A program made the translations under genes and the position numbers. The notes under the pieces are model-generated. The model was not told the origin of the DNA. It saw nothing but the letters and a program-made list of their open reading frames with translations, and did not search any database. From contig DEDN01000009.1 in the NCBI GenBank assembly GCA_002349565.1, positions 1,276 through 47,936 on the forward strand: a DNA stretch of 46,661 bases, read 5' to 3'. Shown here piece after piece: positions 25,184 to 33,291 of the stretch (positions are counted from its first letter, which is position 1; each line of letters starts with the position of its first letter). This DNA comes from Alphaproteobacteria bacterium UBA2903. Lineage in GTDB: Bacteria > Pseudomonadota > Alphaproteobacteria > CAAGCB01 > CAG-977.

Positions 25184-25810
25184 TCAATAAACCAGTTTGT
25201 AACCGTCGTTGCCGCCGACCGTAAAGGTCCAGCCCGTGTTTTCCAGCTTTTGGCGCAGGCGGTAGATGTGCGTTTCAAGGGTATGTGTGGAAATGCCTTC
25301 GCCGTAGCCCCAAATGTCGCGCAGTAGCGTTTCGCGGTCGACGGGGGATTTGTGAAACAGATAATCCAGCAGAGCGGATTCTTTTTCCGTCAGGCGAATC
25401 TCTTGAGCTTCGAACGTCAGCGTTTTCGCGGCGGGGCTGAATTTCCACAGCCCGATTGTTACGGCGGAATCGTCGCTTTGTTCAAACCGCGCGGCGGCGG
25501 CGATGACCGCCGTCAGCAAAACGGGCAGGCGAAACGGCTTTTGATAAACCAAAGCTTCGGGGGCTTCGACGGGACTGGACAGCAGATAAAACAGCGGGAT
25601 GCCGCCTTTGTTTTGCGCCAAAACCGCACGCTGATCCGCCGTCGGTTCGTCGAAAATCAAAGCGGAAAACTTTTCCCGCTTCATTTCATCCAAAGCGGCG
25701 TCAAATCCGTCGGGTTCGCAAATTTCGTCCGCAACCCCCAAAGCGCGCATTTCGCCCGCCAAAACCTGACGCGGCAAAACGGTTGGAGAATAAAGCAAAA
25801 TATGTCGCAT
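25184..25810 (-). CDS. OmpR/PhoB-type winged-helix regulator with degenerate receiver domain
   Basis: The 208-residue protein has a C-terminal OmpR-type DNA-binding domain (about 115-208) with RLTEKESALLDYLF, LLRDIWGYG and STHTLETHIYRLRQKLE. The N-terminal receiver-like domain (1-110) keeps the KPF lysine (YQKPF) and a possible phospho-acceptor Asp (IFDEP). It lacks the acidic pair normally found after strand 1, where ILLYSPT stands instead. Phosphorylation by a histidine kinase is thus doubtful, and no kinase gene is adjacent. It precedes the LolA-like gene by 12 bases. Confidence 0.82.
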   Translation of the reverse strand: MRHILLYSPTVLPRQVLAGEMRALGVADEICEPDGFDAALDEMKREKFSALIFDEPTADQRAVLAQNKGGIPLFYLLSSPVEAPEALVYQKPFRLPVLLTAVIAAAARFEQSDDSAVTIGLWKFSPAAKTLTFEAQEIRLTEKESALLDYLFHKSPVDRETLLRDIWGYGEGISTHTLETHIYRLRQKLENTGWTFTVGGNDGYKLVY

Positions 25811-25852
25811 GGCGGTTCCTTTTTCTTTCGAGTGTATTCGCGTTGAGCCGCT

Positions 25853-25880
25853 TTTTCAAATAAATAAGTTGGCATATAAA
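25853..25880 (+). promoter_or_regulatory. candidate promoter of the 25919 gene
   Basis: TTTTCA (25853-25858), a 16-base spacer and TATAAA (25875-25880) precede the gene by 38 bases, which then has a strong GGGAGG ribosome-binding site at 25907-25912. Confidence 0.45.
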
Positions 25881-25918
25881 TTGCATATTGAAAAGCAAAC
25901 AAAACAGGGAGGTTTGCC

Positions 25919-26605
25919 ATGGATGAAGTACGTTTTGCGGTCGATACGGCGGTTTGGCTGGACGGTGTGACGTTTGTCCCGACCGTTGCGGAACAAAAGC
26001 TGGAACAGCCGTCGTTCAAGGAAACATTGGCGAACACGCAAACCGCCGCGCCTGCATCCGATCCGATTGCCGCCCCCCGTTCCGCGGTTGTCGAGCTGCC
26101 CGCCGCTTTGGGCGACGTCGAGGATTTGACTCCGTTTGTTGTCGGCAAGGATGCCGAAACTTCCGCTCCCGGAACGCGGCTGGACGGAGAACTGAAACGC
26201 ACGACTTTTCAAACGGCGCCGCTGAAACGTTCGCCTTACAATATGTCCGAAGCCCGCGCCAAACGCCGCGAGGAAGCTTTGGCTCAAAAGGAACTGAAAG
26301 GCGTCAAGGATGAAAAGCTGTTTCCGATGAACACGGCGGCGCGCTATCGCGGCAACGGTTCGGGAATTGCCGCTCAATCCGTTTTGCAAAAGCCCGTCAG
26401 CCTGTCCCCCGCCGACATCAATGCGATTACGGCTCGGGCGGGAACGACCGACGGTTATCCGCGCGATTCTTTGCCGAGCGCAAGCAATGAGCAGACTTCC
26501 GCCGCCGCCGCTTGGTTCCCCGAAGCGATGACCCGCCAACTGGATGCGTATGAAGCGATGAAAAAAGTTCAAGCCGCGCAGCAGCAGACCGATATCAGAA
26601 TTTAG
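25919..26605 (+). CDS. unknown Ala/Pro-rich protein
   Basis: I do not recognise this 228-residue protein. It has no signal peptide or membrane segment. The N-terminus MDEVRFAVDTAVWLDGVTFVP is followed by Ala/Thr/Pro-rich, probably disordered text and a basic helix (SEARAKRREEALAQKELKG, about 110-130). The strong GGGAGG and candidate promoter support expression. The 3' end overlaps the convergent transporter gene by 11 bases. Function is unknown. Confidence 0.65.
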   Translation: MDEVRFAVDTAVWLDGVTFVPTVAEQKLEQPSFKETLANTQTAAPASDPIAAPRSAVVELPAALGDVEDLTPFVVGKDAETSAPGTRLDGELKRTTFQTAPLKRSPYNMSEARAKRREEALAQKELKGVKDEKLFPMNTAARYRGNGSGIAAQSVLQKPVSLSPADINAITARAGTTDGYPRDSLPSASNEQTSAAAAWFPEAMTRQLDAYEAMKKVQAAQQQTDIRI

Positions 26606-27938
26606 GCGTAAAATAGGCGTTTTGTTCGATTTCGGCGGCTTCGGCGGCGTCTTTTTTGTCCTGCGGATTTTCGCTTTGCGCCGTTATGCGGATTTCGGTC
26701 AAATAACTGCGGCGGATGCGCAGCGTAAAAAACAGCCAGATGCCCGCGAAAACAGCCCCCGCGTAAGGCAGAGTCCTCAAAGCGGCGGCAGGGTCGAAAC
26801 GGGCGACAGTCATGATCGTTAGCGAACCGACAACGCCGCCCAAGGGGTTGATGACGCCTTCCAGCAACGTGCGGATTTTGCCGCGCACATCGGCGGCGAA
26901 AACGTTGAACGATACGGATACGGCGTTGGCTTGAACCGACATGCCGATCAGCGTTTGCATAAACATCATTGCGACGATGGGCGCAAGCCCCGGGGAAAAC
27001 ATCAGCAAGACAAACCCCGTGATTTGCGAGGCGGGCAAAAACAGAAATCCGTTCCTGACGCCGATTTTTTTCAAGATTTTTGCCCCCAGAAACAACTGGA
27101 CGAACAATGCCGAGAAATTGACCGCGCCCGTGTATCCGCCGTAAAACGACGCCATTTCTTCGCTGGTGGTGTAGGTTTGCTTCAGCGTTCCCGCATAACA
27201 GAAATCGACGATTGTGCAAACCAGCCAGAACGACATAAAGACAACACTCAAATCACGGGCGAACGCCGATTTTTTGTAGTGGCGGAAACCGTCTTTGAAG
27301 TTTTCGATCAGTTCCGTTTTGTTCGGCTTTTTCGGGGAATTTTCGTTCAGCCTTTCGACCGCGCGGTTTAAAACGAATGTGACGGCAATCGCCAGCAGAA
27401 TGCAGACGCCCCATGACCAAATCAGCGTTTCCGTCCGAAAATGTTTGGGAATGAAATGCGCCGCGCCGCCGCCCGCCATATTGCCGACAAGGGGGGCGGT
27501 CGCCAAAAACGGATAGACATTGATGCCGCTTTTGGGGGAAAACGTTTTGTTGATCAAATTCCACGTTTGAATGATGTAAACGGACGGAACGGCGATAATC
27601 AAAACGGCGGGCAAGATCAGCAGCGTTTTGAACGTGTCGGGGGAAAAGGCGGATTCCGCGCGTAAAAGCCACAAATCGCCCCCAAGTACGGCAAGGAACG
27701 AAACAAACGATATTTGCACCAGTTTTTCGTTGCTCAGCACGTCCGCGAAAAACATCAGTCCCAAGTTCAGCGCAAATCCCGCCAAAGCCGAATACAAAAA
27801 GAAATGCGTCAGTTTTTGCATGCCGATTTTTTCGATCAGCACGGCGTACACGCCCGCCCATCCCGCGCTGTGTCCGAAATTGATCAAAAACAGCACGCTC
27901 CAGAACAAAACAACCGAAAGCAGGAATTTTTTACGCAT
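26595..27938 (-). CDS. MFS transporter of the nucleotide-translocase-like (NTT/TLC) type
   Basis: The 447-residue membrane protein has about 12 hydrophobic segments. NLINKTFSPKSGINVYPFLA followed by GNMAGGGAAHF resembles the loop region of NTT/TLC-like MFS proteins, and LLEGVINPLGGVVGSL resembles their later conserved block. Classic NTT proteins exchange ATP/ADP in intracellular bacteria, but many relatives in free-living bacteria have other or unknown substrates. The gene follows the GH13 gene by only 3 bases, so a sugar or oligosaccharide product is also conceivable. Confidence 0.7.
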   Translation of the reverse strand: MRKKFLLSVVLFWSVLFLINFGHSAGWAGVYAVLIEKIGMQKLTHFFLYSALAGFALNLGLMFFADVLSNEKLVQISFVSFLAVLGGDLWLLRAESAFSPDTFKTLLILPAVLIIAVPSVYIIQTWNLINKTFSPKSGINVYPFLATAPLVGNMAGGGAAHFIPKHFRTETLIWSWGVCILLAIAVTFVLNRAVERLNENSPKKPNKTELIENFKDGFRHYKKSAFARDLSVVFMSFWLVCTIVDFCYAGTLKQTYTTSEEMASFYGGYTGAVNFSALFVQLFLGAKILKKIGVRNGFLFLPASQITGFVLLMFSPGLAPIVAMMFMQTLIGMSVQANAVSVSFNVFAADVRGKIRTLLEGVINPLGGVVGSLTIMTVARFDPAAALRTLPYAGAVFAGIWLFFTLRIRRSYLTEIRITAQSENPQDKKDAAEAAEIEQNAYFTPKF

Positions 27939-27941
27939 GGG

Positions 27942-30494
27942 CTATTTGATTTCAATCCAGTCGTCAACAAGGTTGTTTTTGTATTCTTTGTCGGGAAACG
28001 CCGTCAGCCGTTCCACGATCGGCACGGGTTTTCCCGCAGGGGGCGTATCGCCCCATCTGCCGCCCGCGCTCCAAACAAAGGGGGCGGCGAAAAGGGGTGA
28101 ACCGTCGTAAGCACGTCTGGAAATTAAAACGTAAAACGCGTCGGCGGCTTCGTAAACGATTGCGGATTCATTCGACAGAATGCCCATGGGACGCATGGTG
28201 TTGAGCTGTGTTTGAAAACGTCCGTTTTGAATATGGCGTTCGAAAATGACCATTGCGTTGAATCCCAGACGCGAAACGACGACAGGCAAACGCCAGAAAG
28301 AAACGCGCTGAGTCCGCCGAATGCGCGGGCTGTTGTTGTCCAGCAGCAAAACGAAATCCAACCCGTTGTTGGGGGCAAGCGCATAACCCGCTTTGTCGAT
28401 TTTGAAATACAGGAAGTTTTTGTCTTTACCGCTCCAAAAAGCGCGCAAACTTTCGTTTTTCGGGTTTTCGGCGTACTTTTTCATTTTATCCGCAAACGCG
28501 CCCGCGCTGTGATGCTTTTCATAGCCGAACGCCGTGCCGTTTGTGAAAACGGCAACCATATTCAATCGGGGAACGGGCAGCAGGACGTCCTTTTCGGCGG
28601 TGTCCAAAGGAGCTGTAAATACGGGAATGAACGCGTCGTCTTGCTTTTCGAACAAGTGCAAAGAAACGACGCCCTGTCCTTTGCGAAAGCGCAGGAAGCG
28701 TTCTTCAAACACGTTTTCCAATTCGTAAGCCGTATTCGGTTCGGCGGTTTCGGAGGAATAGAGCGGCACTTTTTTAAGTGTCATTTTCGACGGATCAACC
28801 TCTTTCAGCAAAGCCGTCGGCGCGTTTTTGAGTTCGTACACGAAAACGGAATAAGGCGGCAGCCCTTTCGCCGATACTTTGCCGTTTCGGCGGTCAAGCG
28901 GCTTTTTATTCCCGAAAATTTGGCGAATCTTGACTTTGTTAGTGAAAACGGGGGATGATGCGGAAAAATCCTTTTCCTGCGGCGACAGATTCATCACCGT
29001 CAGCGCGGCATCGTTTCCGTTGACCGCAAAGTAAGCGTATATCTTGTCATCGTTGGCAGGCAGACTGACCCGCGTTCCTTTGAAAAAGTATTGCGGATAA
29101 TCGTTTTTCAGCTTCAACAAGGCGCGATAGCGGTTCAGCAAAGAACTCGGAACTTTGTCCTGCGCCTTGACGTTCCATTTCCGATAATCGTCCGTAATCG
29201 GAATGACGGGTTCGCCGGAATCCGAAAAACCGCCGTTTTTGGAGGAATCCCAAGCCATTGACGCCAATGTCGCGTGAAACCACTTGTCTTTGTAGGGTTC
29301 AAACGGGGTAAAGCCTTTGATGCCGATTTCATCGCCCGCATAAAGCTTGACGTGGGCGGGCGTCAAAATCAGAACGGATGCCGCCAGCTTCAGCTGTTCC
29401 TCGGTCGGGTTGGAGATGCGTGTTGCAATGCGCGCGCCGTCGTGATCGGAATGGTAGACCAGCCGATCCTGCAGCTTGGTTGTTTTGAACGCCGGCTTGT
29501 AGTCGAAAAACGAATGCAGATACGGTGCGGAATACAAATCGTCCAAGTCCGTTTCCATATACGGATACACGTCGTTGATGAATGTCGAATCGAACATCAG
29601 ATCAAACATTTCACGGTTGGGCGCGACATATTCGATTTCGTTCGGAATGGGGACGGTTTCGGCGATCAAAACCTTGTCCTCGCCGTATTTTTCCGTGATG
29701 TGGCGGCGCAGATTTTTCCAAAACGCAAAGTTTTCGGGCTGATGGTATTGCTTTTTCTGTCCCGCGCCGTTGATGAACAGGTGTTTCGTCGCGTCGATGC
29801 GGAAGCCGTCCGCGCCCAAATCCAGCCAAAAATCGATTACGGACAGGATGTATTCGCGCACTTCGGGATTATGATAGTCCAAATACGGCGAATCCCCCCA
29901 CAGCGAATAATAATAGCCGCCGAACGGCAAGGGCTTCCAAGCCGTGGATTCGAACTGTTCGCTGTAATCGTTGAAGTTCATCCAGTCGCCGTCGGGAATT
30001 TCGTCCGCGCGGATGATCCAGTTTTTGTAACGGCTGTTCGGATTGTGCAGGATGTCTTGGAAAAACGGGTGATGTACGGAAAAAACGGTCGTGATGAAAT
30101 CCAGAACGATGTGAATCCCGCGTTTGCGCGCTTCTTTGACCAAAGTTTTAAAGTCGTCGATCGTGCCGTAATCGGGGTGGATGTTTTTGAAATCCGTGAT
30201 TTCGTAGCCGTAATGGCTGCGGGGCATATCGGGATTGTTCAAAGCGGGGGTGATCGGCAGCATGTGCAGCGTGTTGACGTTCAGAGCTTTGATGTAATCC
30301 AGTTTTTTGATCAAGCCTTGCAGATCGCCTTTGCCGTCGCCGTTCGAATCGAAAAAGCTTTTGACCAGAACGTGGTACATGGATACGGTTTCGTACCACG
30401 GATATTTTTGTTTGGCGGGCAGGGCAAGGAAACACAGTCCGACCGCAAAAGCCAAACCGAAAACGGCACAAACGATTTTTCGCTTCAAAGACAT
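27942..30494 (-). CDS. exported GH13 (alpha-amylase family) protein with C-terminal binding-like domain
   Basis: The 850-residue protein has an N-terminal signal or anchor segment (about 6-27) and a GH13 barrel (about 33-480). The catalytic residues are present: nucleophile D234 in GFRIDATKH, acid/base E279 in VLIAETVP and D352 in SDHDGAR. Conserved region I, usually DxxxNH, reads DFITTV at 132-137, so the Asn and His are Thr136 and Val137. After about residue 640 a beta-rich domain (SGKDKNFLYFKIDK ... DFVLLLDNN) resembles a carbohydrate-binding module of the CBM9/DOMON kind. It is probably periplasmic. The substrate could be an alpha-glucan or oligosaccharide. The MFS gene follows 3 bases later. 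Confidence 0.85.
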   Translation of the reverse strand: MSLKRKIVCAVFGLAFAVGLCFLALPAKQKYPWYETVSMYHVLVKSFFDSNGDGKGDLQGLIKKLDYIKALNVNTLHMLPITPALNNPDMPRSHYGYEITDFKNIHPDYGTIDDFKTLVKEARKRGIHIVLDFITTVFSVHHPFFQDILHNPNSRYKNWIIRADEIPDGDWMNFNDYSEQFESTAWKPLPFGGYYYSLWGDSPYLDYHNPEVREYILSVIDFWLDLGADGFRIDATKHLFINGAGQKKQYHQPENFAFWKNLRRHITEKYGEDKVLIAETVPIPNEIEYVAPNREMFDLMFDSTFINDVYPYMETDLDDLYSAPYLHSFFDYKPAFKTTKLQDRLVYHSDHDGARIATRISNPTEEQLKLAASVLILTPAHVKLYAGDEIGIKGFTPFEPYKDKWFHATLASMAWDSSKNGGFSDSGEPVIPITDDYRKWNVKAQDKVPSSLLNRYRALLKLKNDYPQYFFKGTRVSLPANDDKIYAYFAVNGNDAALTVMNLSPQEKDFSASSPVFTNKVKIRQIFGNKKPLDRRNGKVSAKGLPPYSVFVYELKNAPTALLKEVDPSKMTLKKVPLYSSETAEPNTAYELENVFEERFLRFRKGQGVVSLHLFEKQDDAFIPVFTAPLDTAEKDVLLPVPRLNMVAVFTNGTAFGYEKHHSAGAFADKMKKYAENPKNESLRAFWSGKDKNFLYFKIDKAGYALAPNNGLDFVLLLDNNSPRIRRTQRVSFWRLPVVVSRLGFNAMVIFERHIQNGRFQTQLNTMRPMGILSNESAIVYEAADAFYVLISRRAYDGSPLFAAPFVWSAGGRWGDTPPAGKPVPIVERLTAFPDKEYKNNLVDDWIEIK

Positions 30495-30507
30495 ACTTTC
30501 GACCTTT

Positions 30508-30525
30508 AAACAATTGTTTGTACAA
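30508..30525 (-). promoter_or_regulatory. candidate operator of the GH13 gene
   Basis: A perfect 12-base palindrome AAACAATTGTTT (30508-30519) overlaps a perfect 8-base one TTGTACAA (30518-30525). They lie just downstream of the -10, over the expected transcription start. The position suits a repressor of GH13/transporter expression. No regulator gene is nearby. Confidence 0.5.
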
Positions 30526-30553
30526 GGATAAACAATCGGTTGGACAAGTGCAA
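30525..30553 (-). promoter_or_regulatory. candidate promoter of the GH13-transporter operon
   Basis: On the minus strand TTGCAC (-35, 30553-30548), a 17-base spacer and TATCCT (-10, 30530-30525) precede the ATG at 30494 by about 30 bases. An AAAGG ribosome-binding site lies between them. Confidence 0.5.
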
Positions 30554-30575
30554 ACTTTAAAAAAGGAAAAGCCCG

Positions 30576-30605
30576 AAAAAAGGGAGGCGTGAAGCCTCCC
30601 TTTTT
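30576..30605 (-). terminator. intrinsic terminator after nhaA
   Basis: AAAAAAGGGAGGC and GCCTCCCTTTTT form a perfect stem. Read leftward it ends in T residues just past the nhaA stop. It separates nhaA from the GH13 promoter. Confidence 0.85.
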
Positions 30606-30608
30606 CGA

Positions 30609-31844
30609 TTATTTTTCGGTTTGTTTCGTTTTGCCCGCCAGCTTGAAATACAGCTTTTGCAGCTGTCTGCCGTAGCGGAACACGACCGCGCCGAACAAAG
30701 CCGACAGCACCGATCCGCAAATCACGCCCAGACGGATTTCCTGCTGCATCGCTTCGCCGGGCAGCGCCAGTTTGCCCACGAACAAAGCCATGGTGAACCC
30801 GATGCCCGCGACAACCGCGACGCCGTACAGGTCCAGTAAAGTGACCGTTTTCGGGAACGACGCGATTTTCATTTTAATCAAAGCCCATGTTGTCAAGAAA
30901 ATGCCGATTTGCTTGCCGAAGAACAAACCGAAAATAATGCCGATGGTCAGCGTGTGCGTAAATGTTGCCGGCGTAACTCCGCCCAGATACAGCCCCGCGC
31001 TGGCAAAAGCGAACACGGGCAGAATCAGGAAATCAACCCACGGCTTCAACACTTTCATCAAACGGTTCAGCGGCGATTCACCCGTGCTTTTGACGCGCAT
31101 CGGGTACGCCATGGCGACGACGACGCCCGCAATCGTCGTATGAATGCCGCCGTTCAGGAAGCAGTACCACAAAACGACGCCCATAATCAGATACGGCAGG
31201 AAGTTTGTAATCTGCATTTTGTTCAGCAGATACAGCACAAAACAGGCAATACACGCAAAGCCCAGCAGCGACAGGTAAACACCCTGATTGTAGAACAAAG
31301 CGATGATGATAATCGCGCCCAAATCGTCAAAGATTGCAATCGCCAGCAAAAAGATTTTGGCGGCTTGCGGAATTTGTTTTCCGACCAGCATCAGAACGCA
31401 AATCGCGAACGCAATATCTGTGGCGGTCGGAATCGCCCAGCCGTTCATATAGGGCGACCCGCGGTTGGCAATCGCGTAAATAATCGCGGGGCAGCAAATT
31501 CCGCCCAAAGCCGCCAGACACGGCACAAGCACTTGGCGGATGTCGGACAAAAAGCCTTCGGTCATTTCGCGTTTCAGTTCCAACCCGACCTGCAGGAAAA
31601 AGAATACCATCAAAACGTCGTTGACCCACCATTCGATCGATTTTGTGAACATTGCCGTTCCGACGCCGAGGGTTACCTGCGTTTCCAAAAAATGCGCGAC
31701 GGGTTCGCGGGCGGACGTGTTGGCGCAAACAATGGCGGCGATCATGGCGAAAATCATAATCAAACCGCTGGTGGCTTCGTTGTTGATGAGATTTTCAAAC
31801 CATTGTTTTGAAAAAACTCTGATTCTGACGTGTTCGGATGTCAT
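30609..31844 (-). CDS. nhaA: Na+/H+ antiporter NhaA
   Basis: The 411-residue antiporter exports Na+ in exchange for H+. TATDIAFAI carries the Asp equivalent to E. coli D133, and IFDDLGAIIIIALFYN the Asp pair equivalent to D163/D164, the ion-binding and pH-responsive site. The ATG at 31844 follows GAGGG. It lies 70 bases after the second TPR-methyltransferase on the same strand, so it may be read from the oxaloacetate decarboxylase operon. Both systems act on Na+ and would fit together in Na+ cycling. Confidence 0.95.
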   Translation of the reverse strand: MTSEHVRIRVFSKQWFENLINNEATSGLIMIFAMIAAIVCANTSAREPVAHFLETQVTLGVGTAMFTKSIEWWVNDVLMVFFFLQVGLELKREMTEGFLSDIRQVLVPCLAALGGICCPAIIYAIANRGSPYMNGWAIPTATDIAFAICVLMLVGKQIPQAAKIFLLAIAIFDDLGAIIIIALFYNQGVYLSLLGFACIACFVLYLLNKMQITNFLPYLIMGVVLWYCFLNGGIHTTIAGVVVAMAYPMRVKSTGESPLNRLMKVLKPWVDFLILPVFAFASAGLYLGGVTPATFTHTLTIGIIFGLFFGKQIGIFLTTWALIKMKIASFPKTVTLLDLYGVAVVAGIGFTMALFVGKLALPGEAMQQEIRLGVICGSVLSALFGAVVFRYGRQLQKLYFKLAGKTKQTEK

Positions 31845-31914
31845 GTAACCCTCTTTATAAAAATGATGATTGAGTACGCTATTATTAAGGGCTTCGAGCC
31901 TAAAACGCAAGCGG

Positions 31915-33291
31915 TTAAATTTTGCGCGCGGCGACCAGCAGCCCTATGACCGGCTCGTTCAATTCCTTGCGCAGTTCGACGCGGGAAAGCGTGCGGATTT
32001 CAAATCCCGCCAGCGTTTTGCGGATGTAATCTTCGCCATGAGTGAACCGTCCCGACAGCTCCATTTCGTATTTGTCGGGGTGTTCGGTGTTTTCGGAGAC
32101 GGTCAAAACAAAGTATCCGCCCGTTTTCAGCGATTTTCTGACGTTTTCGAACACGGCGGACAAATCGCCCAGATAAGTCAAAACGTCCGCGCTGACGACC
32201 AAATCGAACGCGTTTTCGCGGGAAAAAACGGTAATGTCGGCTTGCCGCAATTCATCGTAAATTTTTCGGGCGCGCGCTTTTTCCAGCATGCCGTCGGACA
32301 AATCGATTCCCGTTAAGCAAGACGGCTCCAGCCGTTTTTTCAATTCGATGCCGCACAGTCCCGTGCCGCACCCCAAGTCCAAAACCGAGGGGCGGTTTGA
32401 AACGATTTCCGCCGCCTTTTCGGCAATCAGGGCGGGGGCTTGATAATCCAACCCCTGCAAAACGGAATCGAAAGAATCGGCAAAAGCGTCAAACAGTTCG
32501 GACACATAGTCCGCCGCCGCGCGTTTCGCGGGGTTCAGCCTGTCCGCCGTTTTCAAGGTGTGCAAAGCGACGGGATTGTTCGGAAACGCGGTCAGCCAAT
32601 CGTCCAAGACGGGCAGGATGTCTTCGTTTTTCAGCAGCATATTGTACAAACAGCCGCCCAAGGTGATGTGCAGGACGGGCGTTTCGCGGATCTGCAGCAA
32701 ACGCAGATAAGCACGCGCGGCAGGGGCGAATTTTTCGGCTTTTTCAAGGACGCTTGCCAGCGCGTACAGCACGTCTTCGTCCGCGGGATTTTTTCGGGCA
32801 AGCTCCGCGTAAATCTCTTCCGCTTCGTCCGGACGGTCAAGCTCCGACAGCGCGTTGGCTTTGTTGAACAGCACTAGCGTATCTTCGGGAGTGATTTTTT
32901 CGGCGGCGTTGTAGGCGGCAAGCGCGGCGGCAAAATCTTCTTTCAGCATAAAAAGGTTGCCCCGATGAATCAACGCGTTGACATTCGCTCCGTCGCGTTT
33001 CAACGCTTCGGCGCAGGCGGCAAGCCCGTCGTCCAATCGGCGCATGTCGTAATACACGCCGGCAAGATTCGCCCACGGCAGGGAATCCGTTTCATCGGCT
33101 TGCGCTGCGGCAAGGTATGCCGAAACGGCTTCTTCCGCACGTTTCAGACCGAACAGCGCATTGCCTTTGCCGATTAAAAAAGACGCGTTTTGCGGGTCGT
33201 TTTCCAATGCGTCGCCGCATAACCGCAAAGCCGTTTCGAAATCGTTTTCCGAATTGGCTTGGTTGATTTTCAAAACGATATCCGCCGTCAT
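31915..33291 (-). CDS. TPR-repeat SAM methyltransferase (second of pair)
   Basis: The 458-residue protein has tetratricopeptide repeats over about residues 10-250 (AEKITPEDTLVLFNKANALS; ARKNPADEDVLYALASVLEK) and a class I SAM methyltransferase at its C-terminus with VLDLGCGTGLCGIEL, LTGIDLSDGMLEKAR and DVLTYLGDLSAVF. It resembles predicted TPR-containing methyltransferases (COG4976). It overlaps the first paralogue by 4 bases (ATGA) and so is probably cotranslated. The substrate is unknown. It may methylate a protein or small molecule linked to the Na+ pump, but this is speculative. Confidence 0.8.
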   Translation of the reverse strand: MTADIVLKINQANSENDFETALRLCGDALENDPQNASFLIGKGNALFGLKRAEEAVSAYLAAAQADETDSLPWANLAGVYYDMRRLDDGLAACAEALKRDGANVNALIHRGNLFMLKEDFAAALAAYNAAEKITPEDTLVLFNKANALSELDRPDEAEEIYAELARKNPADEDVLYALASVLEKAEKFAPAARAYLRLLQIRETPVLHITLGGCLYNMLLKNEDILPVLDDWLTAFPNNPVALHTLKTADRLNPAKRAAADYVSELFDAFADSFDSVLQGLDYQAPALIAEKAAEIVSNRPSVLDLGCGTGLCGIELKKRLEPSCLTGIDLSDGMLEKARARKIYDELRQADITVFSRENAFDLVVSADVLTYLGDLSAVFENVRKSLKTGGYFVLTVSENTEHPDKYEMELSGRFTHGEDYIRKTLAGFEIRTLSRVELRKELNEPVIGLLVAARKI

